Origin: Pseudomonas vanderleydeniana
Lineage (GTDB): Bacteria > Pseudomonadota > Gammaproteobacteria > Pseudomonadales > Pseudomonadaceae
DNA: 64,000 nucleotides
Assembly (NCBI RefSeq): GCF_014268755.2
Contig: NZ_CP077093.1
Coordinates: forward strand, 4,142,001 to 4,206,000
Direction of reading: 5' to 3'
Shown: positions 54,067 to 63,678 of the stretch, one piece after another
Numbering within the stretch: position 1 is the stretch's first letter
How the letters are laid out: each line of letters starts with the position of its first letter
Position numbers and translations under genes: made by a program
The notes under the pieces: model-generated
Told to the model about the DNA's origin: nothing
The model's database searches: none
Seen by the model: the letters and a program-made list of their open reading frames with translations, nothing else

Positions 54067-57006
54067 ATGACGATTTCCAGGACGGCGCCTTTCGAACGAG
54101 CGACCGACAAACGACTGCTCGGCCGCTCCGGCCAGTGGCTGGGCGCCATGGGGCTGGTGGGAGTCCTGGTGAGTGCCAGTGTCTGCGCCGAAGACCTCAA
54201 GCAGCTCGCCGTGAGCCAACGCCTGGAACAACGTTTCGATTTTGACATTCCCGCCCAGTCGCTGGCCGGTGCCCTGATTGCCTTCGGCCAGCAGGCCGGC
54301 ATCCAGATCAGCAGCGACAGCGCCCTGCTGCGCAACCGCGACTCCGTCGGTGCCCATGGCACCCTCTCGGCCCGCGATGCATTGGTCGACCTGCTGCACG
54401 GCAGCGGTGTGCGCTGGCAGCTCAACCCTGCCGCCGACACCCTGGTCCTCGAGGAAATTCCGGTAACCGACGCCTATCGCCAGAGCACCCATGAAGTACT
54501 GGTCACCGAGAACATCGTGGTGCTGGGCACGCCACAGGAAAGCGGTTTCCAGGGTGAAACGGTGATCGACCGCCGGGCCATCGAAGCCTTTCCCGGTGCC
54601 AACGGCGACATCACCACCCTGCTGCAGATGCACCCCAGCGTGAAATTTCGCGCCGACGAAAAGAGCTCCAACACCGCCGGTGAGATCGACCCCGCGGATA
54701 TCAGCATCAACGGCGCCAAGTACTACCAGAACAACTTCATGATCGATGGGATCAGCATCAACAACGACCTGGATCCCGGCAGTCATACCTGGAACGACTA
54801 CAACCGGATCGAGGGCCTGCCTAGCCGCGCCCACGGTATCGCCCTGGACGCCGACCAACTGGAGTCGGTCAAGGTCTACGACAGCAATGTGCCGGCCGAA
54901 TATGGGGGATTCAATGGCGGGGTGGTGGATGCCATCACCCGCCGTCCAACCGAAGACCTGCATGGCAAGGTGTCGATGAACATGACCCGTTCGTCCTGGA
55001 CCCGATTCCATATCGCCGACGACCAGCGCAGTACCTTCGAACAGTCGAGCGATGCACAGAACCAGCCGGAATTCCGCAAGTTCACCTACAAGGCTACCCT
55101 CGAAGGGCATCTCACCGAAAACTTCGGCCTGATGGCGAACTTCTCCCGTAAAACCTCGATCATTCCGCTCAATGCCTACGACAACGGTTACCAGAGCGGC
55201 ACCGATGACGGAAAACACGATCAGCACCGACAGATCGACAACTACATTCTCAAAGGTTTTTGGACCCCCAGCGATCGCCTCGAAACCAAATTCAACATCA
55301 CCCATGCACCGCAGGAAGGTGAATACTTCCGCTCCAACACCCGCGACTCGGCCACAGTGATTCACCAGGGCGGCTACCAGGCATCGCTGCAGGCGATCTG
55401 GCTCGGTGATCAGGCCACCTACACCCACAAGCTCGCGTATACCAACCTGGAAAGCTCGAGGACCTCCGACAGTAGCATCTACAAGTCCTGGCGCTGGTCC
55501 GAGGAGAAGAACTGGGGCAACCCGTATCGCAACGGAGTCCTCAGCACGGCGGCCACCAGTGCCGAAGGTGGCATGGGCGACTTGAACCAGACCCAGGTCG
55601 GTGCCACCTACAGCGTCAAGGCGGAATGGCTGCCGGTGCAGCTTTGGGGCACCAACCACAACTTCCAGACCGGCCTGGAACTGAGCCAGCAGACAGCGAC
55701 CTACGAGCGCCCGAGCGATGTCTGGACCGCCACCACCCTAGGGGTGGGCGCCTCCAACGGCAGCCTGACCTGCAATACCGCCAGCGGAGCTCTCGACAGT
55801 GAATACTGCTCCATCGCCAAGAACCCGCTCGGGGCCTTGACTCGCCAGTACTTCCGCAGCTTGAACTACTATCGTGAAGGCAAGATCGAACTCACCGAAC
55901 GGCGTTACGGTTTGTTTGCCCAGGACAGAATCGAGCTGGGCAAACTGACTCTGCGTCCGGGGCTACGCCTGGACGTCGACGACTACATGGACAAGAAAAC
56001 CCTGGCGCCACGCTTCTCCGCGGAGTACGACGTCTTTGCCGACCGCTCCACTGTACTGACCGGTGGCCTGAACCGCTATTACGGACGCAACCTGTTCATC
56101 TACCGCCTGGCCGATGGACGGGAGGCACTGCGTTGGCGTCGTACCCGCGGCGCAGCCAGCGGCACCACCATTCCGGACTTCGCCGGCTGGGTCAACTATG
56201 GCGTCGACGAAAACTCGTTCCGCAAGCTGGACATTCCCTACGACGACGAGGTCATGCTGGGCATCAGCCAGCGCTGGTTCGATACAACCTTCGACCTCAA
56301 GTACGTGCACCGCCAGGGCAAGGACCAGGTGGTGCGCTCGACCGCAAGAAACCTCGACCTGCCGACCGGCGATGGAGTCAGCACCATCGCCAACTACTAC
56401 ACCTACACCAACAAGGGCAAAAGCGAGAGCGAGAACGTCAGCCTGACCGTCAGCCCGGACTGGCGAATCAAGGGCCTGGGAACATCAACCTCGATGCAAC
56501 TGGCCTTGGACTGGAACCGTACCCGCAGTACCCACACAGACTATCAGCAAGTGCTCTCCGCCTCGGAAGTCGACGATAACGATGTTCTTTACGACGGTAA
56601 GGTGACCGCCTACAGCGAATTGCCTACCAGCGACTTCAACCGACCATGGACGGCCCGCCTGACTGCAATCACCGAGATGCCGGCCCTGCACCTGACCTGG
56701 AGCAACTTCCTGCGCTATCGCGGCCCATACCAGCAGATCGTCAACACCGGCAAGACCGCCAGCCTGCCCAACTCAGAAGGCGGCCTGACGACCTACGACG
56801 TCTACGAGGCCGCCACCGTCAAGGCCGCCCCCACCTGGGACACCCGCCTGTACTGGGAGATACCGACCGCTCACGAACAGGCAGTCTTCGCCGCCGTCGA
56901 CATCACCAACGTCCTGGACAAGGTGTCGCCCATCGTCAGCTATTCCGGCACTACCACCTACGAGATCGGCCGTCAGTACTGGCTGGAAGTCGGCTACCGC
57001 TTCTAG
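54067..57006 (+). CDS. TonB-dependent outer-membrane receptor with STN signalling domain
   Basis: 979 residues. Signal peptide (cleavage near 41), then an STN signalling domain (about 55-130: FDFDIPAQSLAGALIAFGQQAGIQI), a TonB box (EVLVTE, 143-148), plug (GDITTLLQMHPSVKFRAD, GAKYYQNNFMIDGISINNDL, ESVKVYDSNVPAEYGGFNGG) and a 22-strand barrel ending in the terminal Phe (WLEVGYRF). Two Cys in LTCNTASGALDSEYCSI may cross-link an extracellular loop. The STN domain ties it to the FecI/FecR pair; the following protease and ABC genes suggest a peptide or protein ligand rather than a small siderophore. Confidence 0.93.
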   Translation: MTISRTAPFERATDKRLLGRSGQWLGAMGLVGVLVSASVCAEDLKQLAVSQRLEQRFDFDIPAQSLAGALIAFGQQAGIQISSDSALLRNRDSVGAHGTLSARDALVDLLHGSGVRWQLNPAADTLVLEEIPVTDAYRQSTHEVLVTENIVVLGTPQESGFQGETVIDRRAIEAFPGANGDITTLLQMHPSVKFRADEKSSNTAGEIDPADISINGAKYYQNNFMIDGISINNDLDPGSHTWNDYNRIEGLPSRAHGIALDADQLESVKVYDSNVPAEYGGFNGGVVDAITRRPTEDLHGKVSMNMTRSSWTRFHIADDQRSTFEQSSDAQNQPEFRKFTYKATLEGHLTENFGLMANFSRKTSIIPLNAYDNGYQSGTDDGKHDQHRQIDNYILKGFWTPSDRLETKFNITHAPQEGEYFRSNTRDSATVIHQGGYQASLQAIWLGDQATYTHKLAYTNLESSRTSDSSIYKSWRWSEEKNWGNPYRNGVLSTAATSAEGGMGDLNQTQVGATYSVKAEWLPVQLWGTNHNFQTGLELSQQTATYERPSDVWTATTLGVGASNGSLTCNTASGALDSEYCSIAKNPLGALTRQYFRSLNYYREGKIELTERRYGLFAQDRIELGKLTLRPGLRLDVDDYMDKKTLAPRFSAEYDVFADRSTVLTGGLNRYYGRNLFIYRLADGREALRWRRTRGAASGTTIPDFAGWVNYGVDENSFRKLDIPYDDEVMLGISQRWFDTTFDLKYVHRQGKDQVVRSTARNLDLPTGDGVSTIANYYTYTNKGKSESENVSLTVSPDWRIKGLGTSTSMQLALDWNRTRSTHTDYQQVLSASEVDDNDVLYDGKVTAYSELPTSDFNRPWTARLTAITEMPALHLTWSNFLRYRGPYQQIVNTGKTASLPNSEGGLTTYDVYEAATVKAAPTWDTRLYWEIPTAHEQAVFAAVDITNVLDKVSPIVSYSGTTTYEIGRQYWLEVGYRF

Positions 57007-57062
57007 GCGGTAGCCGTTCCCACAAGGCCGACCACCCCAACCGAAAACAGCCCGAGCCCTTC

Positions 57063-59846
57063 ATGATCAAGACATTCTGTACAGGCCTGGCCGGCCTGCT
57101 GCTGTTGACCGCCTGCGCCTCACGGCCAGCCACCACCGAACTGCCCTGGGACGACCGCCTGCACCGCGGTACCCTGAGCAATGGCCTGGAGTACTGGCTG
57201 CTGCCCGACCACAGCCAGCCAGGCCGCGTCGACCTGCGCCTGCTGGTGAAGGCCGGCTCGGTGGACGAAAGCGGCGAACGCACCGGCGTTGCCCACCTGC
57301 TGGAACACCTCTCGTTCTATCAACGCGGCAGTCTGCCCGGTACCGTGCGCCAGAGCCTTTTGGCGGCAGGCTGGAAGCAAGGACAGAACTTCAATGCCGT
57401 TACCAGCAACGACCGTACCCAGTATTTCTTCAGCCCGGCCGCCGGCAAGGCGCAGTTGGAACTGGGCCTGCAAGCACTGGCCACTATCGGTGGCCCGGTG
57501 GACTTCACTGCTGCGGACCTACAGCAGGAGCGTCCGATCGTCCTCGAGGAATGGCGCGGCGGCCTGGGCGTCGCCCAACGTATGAACGAGCAACGCCGTG
57601 ACGCCCAACGGGTCGGTTCGCGCTACGTCAATCACCCACCCATCGGTAGCAAGGAGGGCATCGAAACCGCCCAGTGGGCCGACCTGTCGACCTTTCACCA
57701 GCGTTGGTACGTGCCGGGCAACATGCAGTTGGTGATCACCGGCGATATCGACCCCGCCACCCTGCCAGCGCGCTTGGACCACTGGTTCGGCCAGTTGCCC
57801 ACAGCCGCCACGCCCACCCGTGACTATCTGGAACTGCCCCTGCGCAAGCAATTGAACATCGCCCAGGTGCAGGACAGCCAGAGCGGCGGTAGCAACGTCG
57901 CCTTGATGTTCCGCTTCCACGAAGCCGATGCCCGGGCTGCCACCACCGAAGGCATGCGCCAGCGCCTGATCAACCGTCTGGTACTGTCACTGGCCCAACA
58001 GCAACTGGTTCGCCAGGGCCGCGAGAACGACTCGGGCGTACGCAGCCTGACCCTGCAGAAACACCTGATCGGCCAGGCCTCCACGGTGCTTGCGGTTGGT
58101 GCCGGGGTCAGTGCCAACGGCCATGAGTCTGGCCTGCAGAAAGTCCTTGAAGAGATTGCCCGCCTGCGCCGCAACGGTTTTGACGAGCAGCAGTTTCAGG
58201 AACAGAAGGCGGCGCTACGTGAAGTTGCCCAGAGCATGCTCAAGAAAGGCGACGATCGTGACTTCGTCGAATGGGTACGCCGCCTCAACGATGCCGCCGT
58301 GCAGGACAATCGCGTAGTCCGTCCGAGTACCATCGCCAACCTGACCCTGCACCTGCTCGACGATATCCGGCTCACTGAGCTGAACCAGCGTTGGAACGAC
58401 TGGACCGACCAGCCGGATCGTGTCCTCCAGTACCAGGCACCCGGGCTCACGCCCGTGCAACTGCCCAGCGTCGAGCACGTAGAGTCTACCATTGCCCAGT
58501 GGCGGGCAGCCCCCCTGCCCCCAGCACCGGCCAAGGTCGAAGAGCCGGCCGAACTGCCGAGCCTGCCGATCCCGCAAACAGCGGGACAGGTGGTCAGCAA
58601 ACAACACTTCGACGCCGAACAGGTCGAACACTGGCAACTGAGCAACGGCGATCGCTTGGTCTGGCTCAAGCGTGCCGGTGCTGGCGGCAAGGCACAGTTG
58701 CGCATCGACTCGCCCTCCGGCTACCTGGCCAAGGGACTGGTGCCGTGGCAAGCGCAGACGGCCGCACAACTGCTCTCACAGAGTGCGCCGCAAGGCTGGA
58801 ACGAGGCTCAGTTGAAACGCTGGCGCAGCACCCAGGACGTCAGTCTCGGCCTGAGCAGCGAAGCCCTTCGGCTGACTTTCACCGGCCAGGCTTCGGGAGC
58901 CCGGCTGGAACCCCTGCTGGCTCTCTACAACACCTGGCAAACCCACCCCTGGATCGATCCGCAGGCCATGGACGATAGCCTGGAGCAAATGCGCGACGGC
59001 CTGTCACGCCAAACCGACAGCGTCTCGCTCCAGCAAACCCAAGCCCTGGCGCGGTTGCGCTTCGCGCCGCGATCAACCCTGCAACCCGATGCCGAACAAC
59101 TGGCCACTGTGAGCCAAAAGGACCTGCTCGACCAATGGCAACGCATGAGTCGCAGCCCTGTCACCTACTACCTGATGAGCGATGTCGACGCCCAGCAACT
59201 GGAAGCTGGCGTCACTCGCTACCTGGCCAACATCCCACGCGGCCAGGCACTGTCATCCCGCGATGCTGCACCGCTCGCCGGAGCTCGCCGGAAAACCCTG
59301 GCAGTTGCCCTGGAACCACGGGCCAACCTGCAAGCCTACAGTTTCAGTGAAATGCCCTGGAGCCCGACGCAGGCCGCCGCCATCTCACTGCTTGGGCGCA
59401 TGGCCCAAGAAGATCTCAAGGCCAAGTTACGCGGCGAGGCCGGTGGTGTGTATCGCCTGGCCTTCGACAGTGAGCTGGGTCAGGACACTCAGCGTATCGA
59501 CAGCCGCCTGGCGTTCACCACCGACCCTCAGCGCCTGGATGAGCTTCGGCAAATGGCCGCCGACGTGCTCGCCCAACTGCCGCAACGCATCAACGCCGAG
59601 AGCGTCGCCGCCTTGCGCAAGCAATTGCAGGCCCAGGAACGCGAACGGCTGAACGATCCGCAGACCCAACTCCACCGGCTGATCCTCAGCGAACGAGCCT
59701 ATGGCGATCCACGCTACCTGAGTGAGCAACGGCAACTGGCGCAGAGCCTGCAACCGGCAACCCTCAAGGCCTTGGCCAAACACCTCTGGAACCCGGCCAA
59801 CCTGCGCGAATTGCAAGTACTGCCAGCCACCGGAGCACGTCCATGA
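57063..59846 (+). CDS. M16 zinc metallopeptidase lipoprotein (PqqL/FusC-like)
   Basis: 927 residues with a lipoprotein signal (LLLLTAC, lipid Cys18). The inverted zinc motif HLLEH (78-82) lies in GERTGVAHLLEHLSFY, with the distal Glu in ERPIVLEEWRGG near 162. Two M16 halves of the clam-shell type follow (second half from about 530). Length and context match E. coli PqqL and Pectobacterium FusC, which degrade imported ferredoxin-like proteins in the periplasm. Lipidation is a difference worth noting. Its stop overlaps the ABC gene by 4 bases; the ATG is 57 bases after the receptor stop. Confidence 0.92.
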   Translation: MIKTFCTGLAGLLLLTACASRPATTELPWDDRLHRGTLSNGLEYWLLPDHSQPGRVDLRLLVKAGSVDESGERTGVAHLLEHLSFYQRGSLPGTVRQSLLAAGWKQGQNFNAVTSNDRTQYFFSPAAGKAQLELGLQALATIGGPVDFTAADLQQERPIVLEEWRGGLGVAQRMNEQRRDAQRVGSRYVNHPPIGSKEGIETAQWADLSTFHQRWYVPGNMQLVITGDIDPATLPARLDHWFGQLPTAATPTRDYLELPLRKQLNIAQVQDSQSGGSNVALMFRFHEADARAATTEGMRQRLINRLVLSLAQQQLVRQGRENDSGVRSLTLQKHLIGQASTVLAVGAGVSANGHESGLQKVLEEIARLRRNGFDEQQFQEQKAALREVAQSMLKKGDDRDFVEWVRRLNDAAVQDNRVVRPSTIANLTLHLLDDIRLTELNQRWNDWTDQPDRVLQYQAPGLTPVQLPSVEHVESTIAQWRAAPLPPAPAKVEEPAELPSLPIPQTAGQVVSKQHFDAEQVEHWQLSNGDRLVWLKRAGAGGKAQLRIDSPSGYLAKGLVPWQAQTAAQLLSQSAPQGWNEAQLKRWRSTQDVSLGLSSEALRLTFTGQASGARLEPLLALYNTWQTHPWIDPQAMDDSLEQMRDGLSRQTDSVSLQQTQALARLRFAPRSTLQPDAEQLATVSQKDLLDQWQRMSRSPVTYYLMSDVDAQQLEAGVTRYLANIPRGQALSSRDAAPLAGARRKTLAVALEPRANLQAYSFSEMPWSPTQAAAISLLGRMAQEDLKAKLRGEAGGVYRLAFDSELGQDTQRIDSRLAFTTDPQRLDELRQMAADVLAQLPQRINAESVAALRKQLQAQERERLNDPQTQLHRLILSERAYGDPRYLSEQRQLAQSLQPATLKALAKHLWNPANLRELQVLPATGARP

Positions 59847-61543
59847 ACACCCTGCGCATCTTCTTCCGGCTGGCCTGGCCGTACTGGCGCAGCCGCCAGC
59901 AGTGGGTATCCTGGCTGCTGTTGGGCAGCGTGATCGCCATGGGCCTGCTGATCGTGCAGATCAACGTCTGGATCAACGCCTGGAGCAAGACCTTCTACGA
60001 CACCCTGGGCGCCTTTGACACCTCGGCGCTGTATCGGTTGATGGGTGAATATGTGATCTATCTCGCCGCCTTCGTGCTGATCGCGGTGTACAAGAACTGG
60101 TTGCACAAGGCTCTCCTGCTGCGCTGGCGCCAGAGCATGACCGAGCAGGTCATCGGCCGCTGGCTCGATGATCATGCGTTCTATCGCATAGGTCACCAGG
60201 GCGAGCCGGACAACCCAGACCAGCGTATCGCCGAAGACATCAAGCGCCTGGTCGAGAGCAGTGTCAGCCTGTTGGTGTCGTTCATCACCAACTTCGCCCA
60301 GGCCGGAGCGTTCCTCGGCATTCTCTGGCAACTGTCCGGCACCCAGACCTTCAGCGCCGGCAGCTACAGTGTGACACTGGACGGCTACCTGGTCTGGATC
60401 GCAGCTATTTATACCGTGGTCGGCACGGCGATCACCCACTGGATTGGCCGGCCGTTACATCGCCTGAACTACGAGCAGCAGCACCGCGAGGCCGACCTGC
60501 GTGCCGACCTGCTGCGCAAGCGCGACAATGCTGAGCAGATCGCCCTGTATCGCGGTGAAACGGTGGAGGCGCATCAGCTCAAGGCACGTTTCGCACGAAT
60601 CGCCGACAACTGGCGGGCACTGATGAACCGCGAGCGCGACCTGAACTTTTTCACCGTCAGCTACGACCGGATCAGCCTGATCATCCCGGTGTTCGCCGCC
60701 TTGCCCGCGTTCCTCGCCAAGACCATTACCCTGGGCGGGCTGATGCAGATCCGCAGTGCCTTCGGCGCCGTGCAGAACTCGCTTAGTTGGTTTATCGGCG
60801 CCTACCGGCTGATCATGGACTGGAGCGCCACGGTCGAACGCCTGGGGCAATTCCATAACGCCCTGGAGCAGGCGCACGCCGAACGCCCGCAACCCGCCGT
60901 CGGCAGCCGACTGCAACTGCGCTCGGCAAGCGTGCTGCTGCCCAATGGCAACCCGCTGCTGGAAGACCTGAGCCTGAACTTGCAACCGGGTACCTGGCTG
61001 CGCCTGGCCGGACCGAGCGGCCTGGGCAAATCGACACTGCTGCGTACCCTTGGCGGAGTCTGGCCCTTCCATTGCGGCCACTGGCAACTGCCTCCTGGCC
61101 GTAGCCTGCTGCTACCGCAAAAAGCCTATTTGGCCACTGATCGACTGGACCGACTGCTGGCCTACCCATCCAACGAGGTACCCGAGGAAAGTGAGCTGCG
61201 CGAGATACTGCAGGCAGTCGGCCTTGGCGTCCTGCAGGATCAACTGGAGCGCGAGACCGAATGGCCCCGCGAACTCTCGGGTGGCGAACAACAACGCCTG
61301 GCCTTCGCCCGTGCTCTGCTCTACCGACCTGACACACTCTATCTGGACGAAGCCACCAGCCAGTTGGATGAAGTCTCCGCCCGCTCGCTGTTGCTGCTGC
61401 TCAGAACGCACCTGCCCCAATGCAGCGTGATTGCCGTTAGTCACCAACCGGCAGTGCAGGCGTTGTTCGAACAGACATTGGACCTTCAGTCCCACCAACA
61501 CAAGGCACCGGCCAAATACCTGGAACCGGAAGCGGCGCTCTAA
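59843..61543 (+). CDS. SbmA/BacA-like ABC transporter with fused ATPase (YddA/FusD-like)
   Basis: 566 residues: an N-terminal six-helix membrane domain of the SbmA/BacA type (LIVQINVWINAWSKTFYDTL, RIAEDIKRLVESSVSLL) and a C-terminal ATPase with Walker A GPSGLGKSTLL, signature LSGGEQQRLAFARAL and Walker B TLYLDEATS. E. coli YddA has this layout and sits beside yddB and pqqL. Its role would be to move peptide or degradation product or cofactor across the inner membrane; the direction is not proven. It overlaps the M16 gene by 4 bases (ATGA). Confidence 0.9.
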   Translation: MNTLRIFFRLAWPYWRSRQQWVSWLLLGSVIAMGLLIVQINVWINAWSKTFYDTLGAFDTSALYRLMGEYVIYLAAFVLIAVYKNWLHKALLLRWRQSMTEQVIGRWLDDHAFYRIGHQGEPDNPDQRIAEDIKRLVESSVSLLVSFITNFAQAGAFLGILWQLSGTQTFSAGSYSVTLDGYLVWIAAIYTVVGTAITHWIGRPLHRLNYEQQHREADLRADLLRKRDNAEQIALYRGETVEAHQLKARFARIADNWRALMNRERDLNFFTVSYDRISLIIPVFAALPAFLAKTITLGGLMQIRSAFGAVQNSLSWFIGAYRLIMDWSATVERLGQFHNALEQAHAERPQPAVGSRLQLRSASVLLPNGNPLLEDLSLNLQPGTWLRLAGPSGLGKSTLLRTLGGVWPFHCGHWQLPPGRSLLLPQKAYLATDRLDRLLAYPSNEVPEESELREILQAVGLGVLQDQLERETEWPRELSGGEQQRLAFARALLYRPDTLYLDEATSQLDEVSARSLLLLLRTHLPQCSVIAVSHQPAVQALFEQTLDLQSHQHKAPAKYLEPEAAL

Positions 61544-61552
61544 CTCCCTTGC

Positions 61553-61590
61553 CAGTGTTCTACATCAAGGACACTGGTAATACCCCCTCC
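61553..61590 (+). terminator. Weak hairpin after the ABC transporter gene
   Basis: CCAGTGT (61553-61559) pairs with ACACTGG (61572-61578) over 7 bp around a 12-base loop, about 10 bases past the stop, followed by TAATACCCC. This could end the receptor operon. The remaining bases to 61676 show nothing else I can support. Confidence 0.4.
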
Positions 61591-61676
61591 CAATCGCCTG
61601 TGAGAAACCTCAACGGCTCGACTCTAACAATTGAAGGCCAAGGGAAAGCCCCCATTCTTGGCCCCTTAACATTTAA

Positions 61677-61883
61677 GCCGCTTTCAAAGAGGCCGTGGAC
61701 GACTGCCTCCAGACCTGCCAGCAACTGAAGCAGGCTCCAGAAATACCGTGCAAGGGATCTTTCAACGTGCGAGTCGGGCATGACCTGCACCTGGCGGCAG
61801 CCCTGAGTGCCAATCGGCAGAACATGACACTCAATGACCTGACCCGCCAGGCACTCAGTGAATACCTGCAGCGTCGCGCCTGA
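61677..61883 (+). pseudogene. HicB-like antitoxin remnant (C-terminal part)
   Basis: An open frame after a TAA at 61674 encodes AAFKEAVDDCLQTCQQL, then CKGSFNVRVGHDLHLAAALS and LNDLTRQALSEYLQRRA. This matches the linker and ribbon-helix-helix C-terminus of HicB antitoxins (F.G.F.VR...LH..AA..A). The degenerate substrate-binding half and a start codon in frame are missing; a GTG at 61695 could give 62 residues. No HicA toxin is adjacent. It is best read as a decayed toxin-antitoxin locus. Confidence 0.65.
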
Positions 61884-61895
61884 CCCTATCGCCGA

Positions 61896-62660
61896 TCAGC
61901 GACTCGCCACCACGAACAACCGTGGGAACGGCAGCAGCACGCTGCCATCGGGCAGTGCCGGATAGGCTTCGCTGATCGCCGCCAGGTAGCGCTCCAGGTA
62001 GGCAGCCTTTTCAGCCTCGTCCAGCGGCGCCAGGTAGGGCCGCAATGCAGAGCCCTTGAACCACTCCACCACGGCTGCATGGCCACCCGCCAGCGGATGG
62101 TGGTAGGTGGTGCGCCAGACATCCACACTGGCGCAGTGCGGCTTCAGCAACTCGTAGTAGAAAGCCGCATCATGCCGCGGTGGATGCCGTACCGCGCCGA
62201 TCTTCGCGGCCCAGGGGCCCTCGGCCGCTACCTCGCGCGCCAGCCTGTGGGACGGTTCCTGCATGTTGTCGGGGGTTTGCACCGCCAGGCTGCCGCCACT
62301 TGCCAATCGGCTCACCAGGCGCGGGTACAGGCTGGCGTGATCCGGCAGCCATTGCAGTGAGGCGTTGGCGAGAATCACGTCGAACGCCTGATCCGGATTC
62401 CAGGTGGCGATGTCGGCCAGCTCGAAACTCAAGCCGGGCAGGCGTGCCCGGGCGCTGACGAGCATGTCGTCGGAACTGTCCATGCCGGTGACGCGGGCCT
62501 CGGGAAAACGTTCGGCCAGCACCTCGGTGGAGTTGCCGGGCCCGCATCCCAGGTCCACCGCCACCCGCACGTCGCGGGTTGGAATCGCCGCCACCAGATC
62601 ACGTACCGGGCGGGTGCGTTCGGCTTCGAAGGTTGAATACTGCTTGGCTGACCAGGTCAT
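61896..62660 (-). CDS. tam: Trans-aconitate 2-methyltransferase
   Basis: 254 residues, close to E. coli Tam. The SAM-binding motif I is VAVDLGCGPGNSTEVLAERFP, followed by GMDSSDDML, FDVILANASLQWLPDH and LLPFPRLFVVASR at the C-terminus. The enzyme methylates trans-aconitate, an inhibitor of the TCA cycle formed from cis-aconitate. The start is the ATG at 62660; a GTG one codon upstream is less likely. It is divergent from the broken lysR gene. Confidence 0.9.
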   Translation of the reverse strand: MTWSAKQYSTFEAERTRPVRDLVAAIPTRDVRVAVDLGCGPGNSTEVLAERFPEARVTGMDSSDDMLVSARARLPGLSFELADIATWNPDQAFDVILANASLQWLPDHASLYPRLVSRLASGGSLAVQTPDNMQEPSHRLAREVAAEGPWAAKIGAVRHPPRHDAAFYYELLKPHCASVDVWRTTYHHPLAGGHAAVVEWFKGSALRPYLAPLDEAEKAAYLERYLAAISEAYPALPDGSVLLPFPRLFVVASR

Positions 62661-62763
62661 CACGCTTCCTCTTTGTGTTCAGGGAATGCGCACAGCGTAG
62701 GTTTTGCAAAGCATGATGACAAATGCCAATAATGACGAACTGCCATACCTTCAGGGTATCAAA

Positions 62764-63671
62764 ATGCTTGAACTGCGTCGCCTGCAGGCGTTTGTCGCCA
62801 TCGCCGAAGAAGGCCATATCACCCGGGCGGCCGAACGCCTGAACATGCAACAACCCCCCTGACCCGGCTGCTGCAGAAACTCGAAGCCGAACTGGGGGTG
62901 ACGTTGATGGAGCGCCTGCCGCGCGGTGTGCGCCCGACCACCGCCGGCCTGGCCTTGCTCGAAGAAGCCCGGGACCTGCTGGCACGTGCCAACGCCGTAC
63001 CCGAGATCGTCCGTCGCGCCGCCCGTGGCGAACAGGGCCGTCTCGGTGTCGGCTTTACCAGCTCGGCGGCGCTGCATCCGTTCGTCCCGGGGGTGCTGCG
63101 GCACTTTCGCGAGACCTTTGGCGGCGTCTCGGTCGCCCTGGAGGAAGCCGGCACTGGCGAATTGATGGATGCCCTGGTGCACGAACGCCTGGACGCGGCG
63201 TTCGTCCGCTCCCCCTTGAGCGGTACGCCAACCCTGCAAGCCGAACCGATCCTGACGGAGCCCATGTTGCTGGCGCTACCCATGGACCATCCCCTGGCAC
63301 AGGACTCCGACACGGCGCTGCCCCTGGCCGCCCTGGCTGGTGAGGCTTTTGTCCTGTATCGGCGGCGAGTCGGCCTGGGGCTCTACGATGCCATCCTGGT
63401 GGCCTGTCGCGAGGCGGGGTTCAGCCCCCGGGTGATCCAGGAAGCGCCGCGCATGGCCGCGACCCTGAGCCTGGTCGCTGCGGGGCTCGGGGTCTCCATC
63501 GTCCCGGCGTCGATGCAGCGGCTGCGTGGCGATGGCATCGCCTACCGCCCCTTGAGCGGTTGCCCGGGATTGATGGCGCCGCTGCACCTGGCGACCCGGA
63601 TCGGCGACAGCTCGGCGGTCCTGCGGCGCTTTCGCGAACTGGTTGCCCAGGCGGCCGCTGCCGAACACTGA
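62764..63671 (+). pseudogene. LysR family regulator broken by a frameshift in a poly-C run
   Basis: The first 32 codons from ATG 62764 give a normal LysR helix-turn-helix start (MLELRRLQAFVAIAEEGHIT, RAAERLNMQQPP) and then hit TGA at 62860. The stop follows six C (62854-62859); one more C would join it to the downstream frame, which continues LTRLLQKLEAELGVTLMERL and an intact effector domain to 63671 (ERLDAAFVRSPL, PLAALAGEAFVLYRR). The full protein would be about 302 residues. It may be a true pseudogene, a phase-variable switch, or a sequencing error. Confidence 0.85.
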
Positions 63672-63678
63672 CCTCCCC

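Noticed and set aside
52339..57006. Interpretation of the FecI/FecR/receptor genes as a standard siderophore (pyoverdine or citrate) system
   Set aside because: The coupled M16 protease and SbmA-like ABC genes do not belong to known siderophore loci and point to a protein or peptide ligand.
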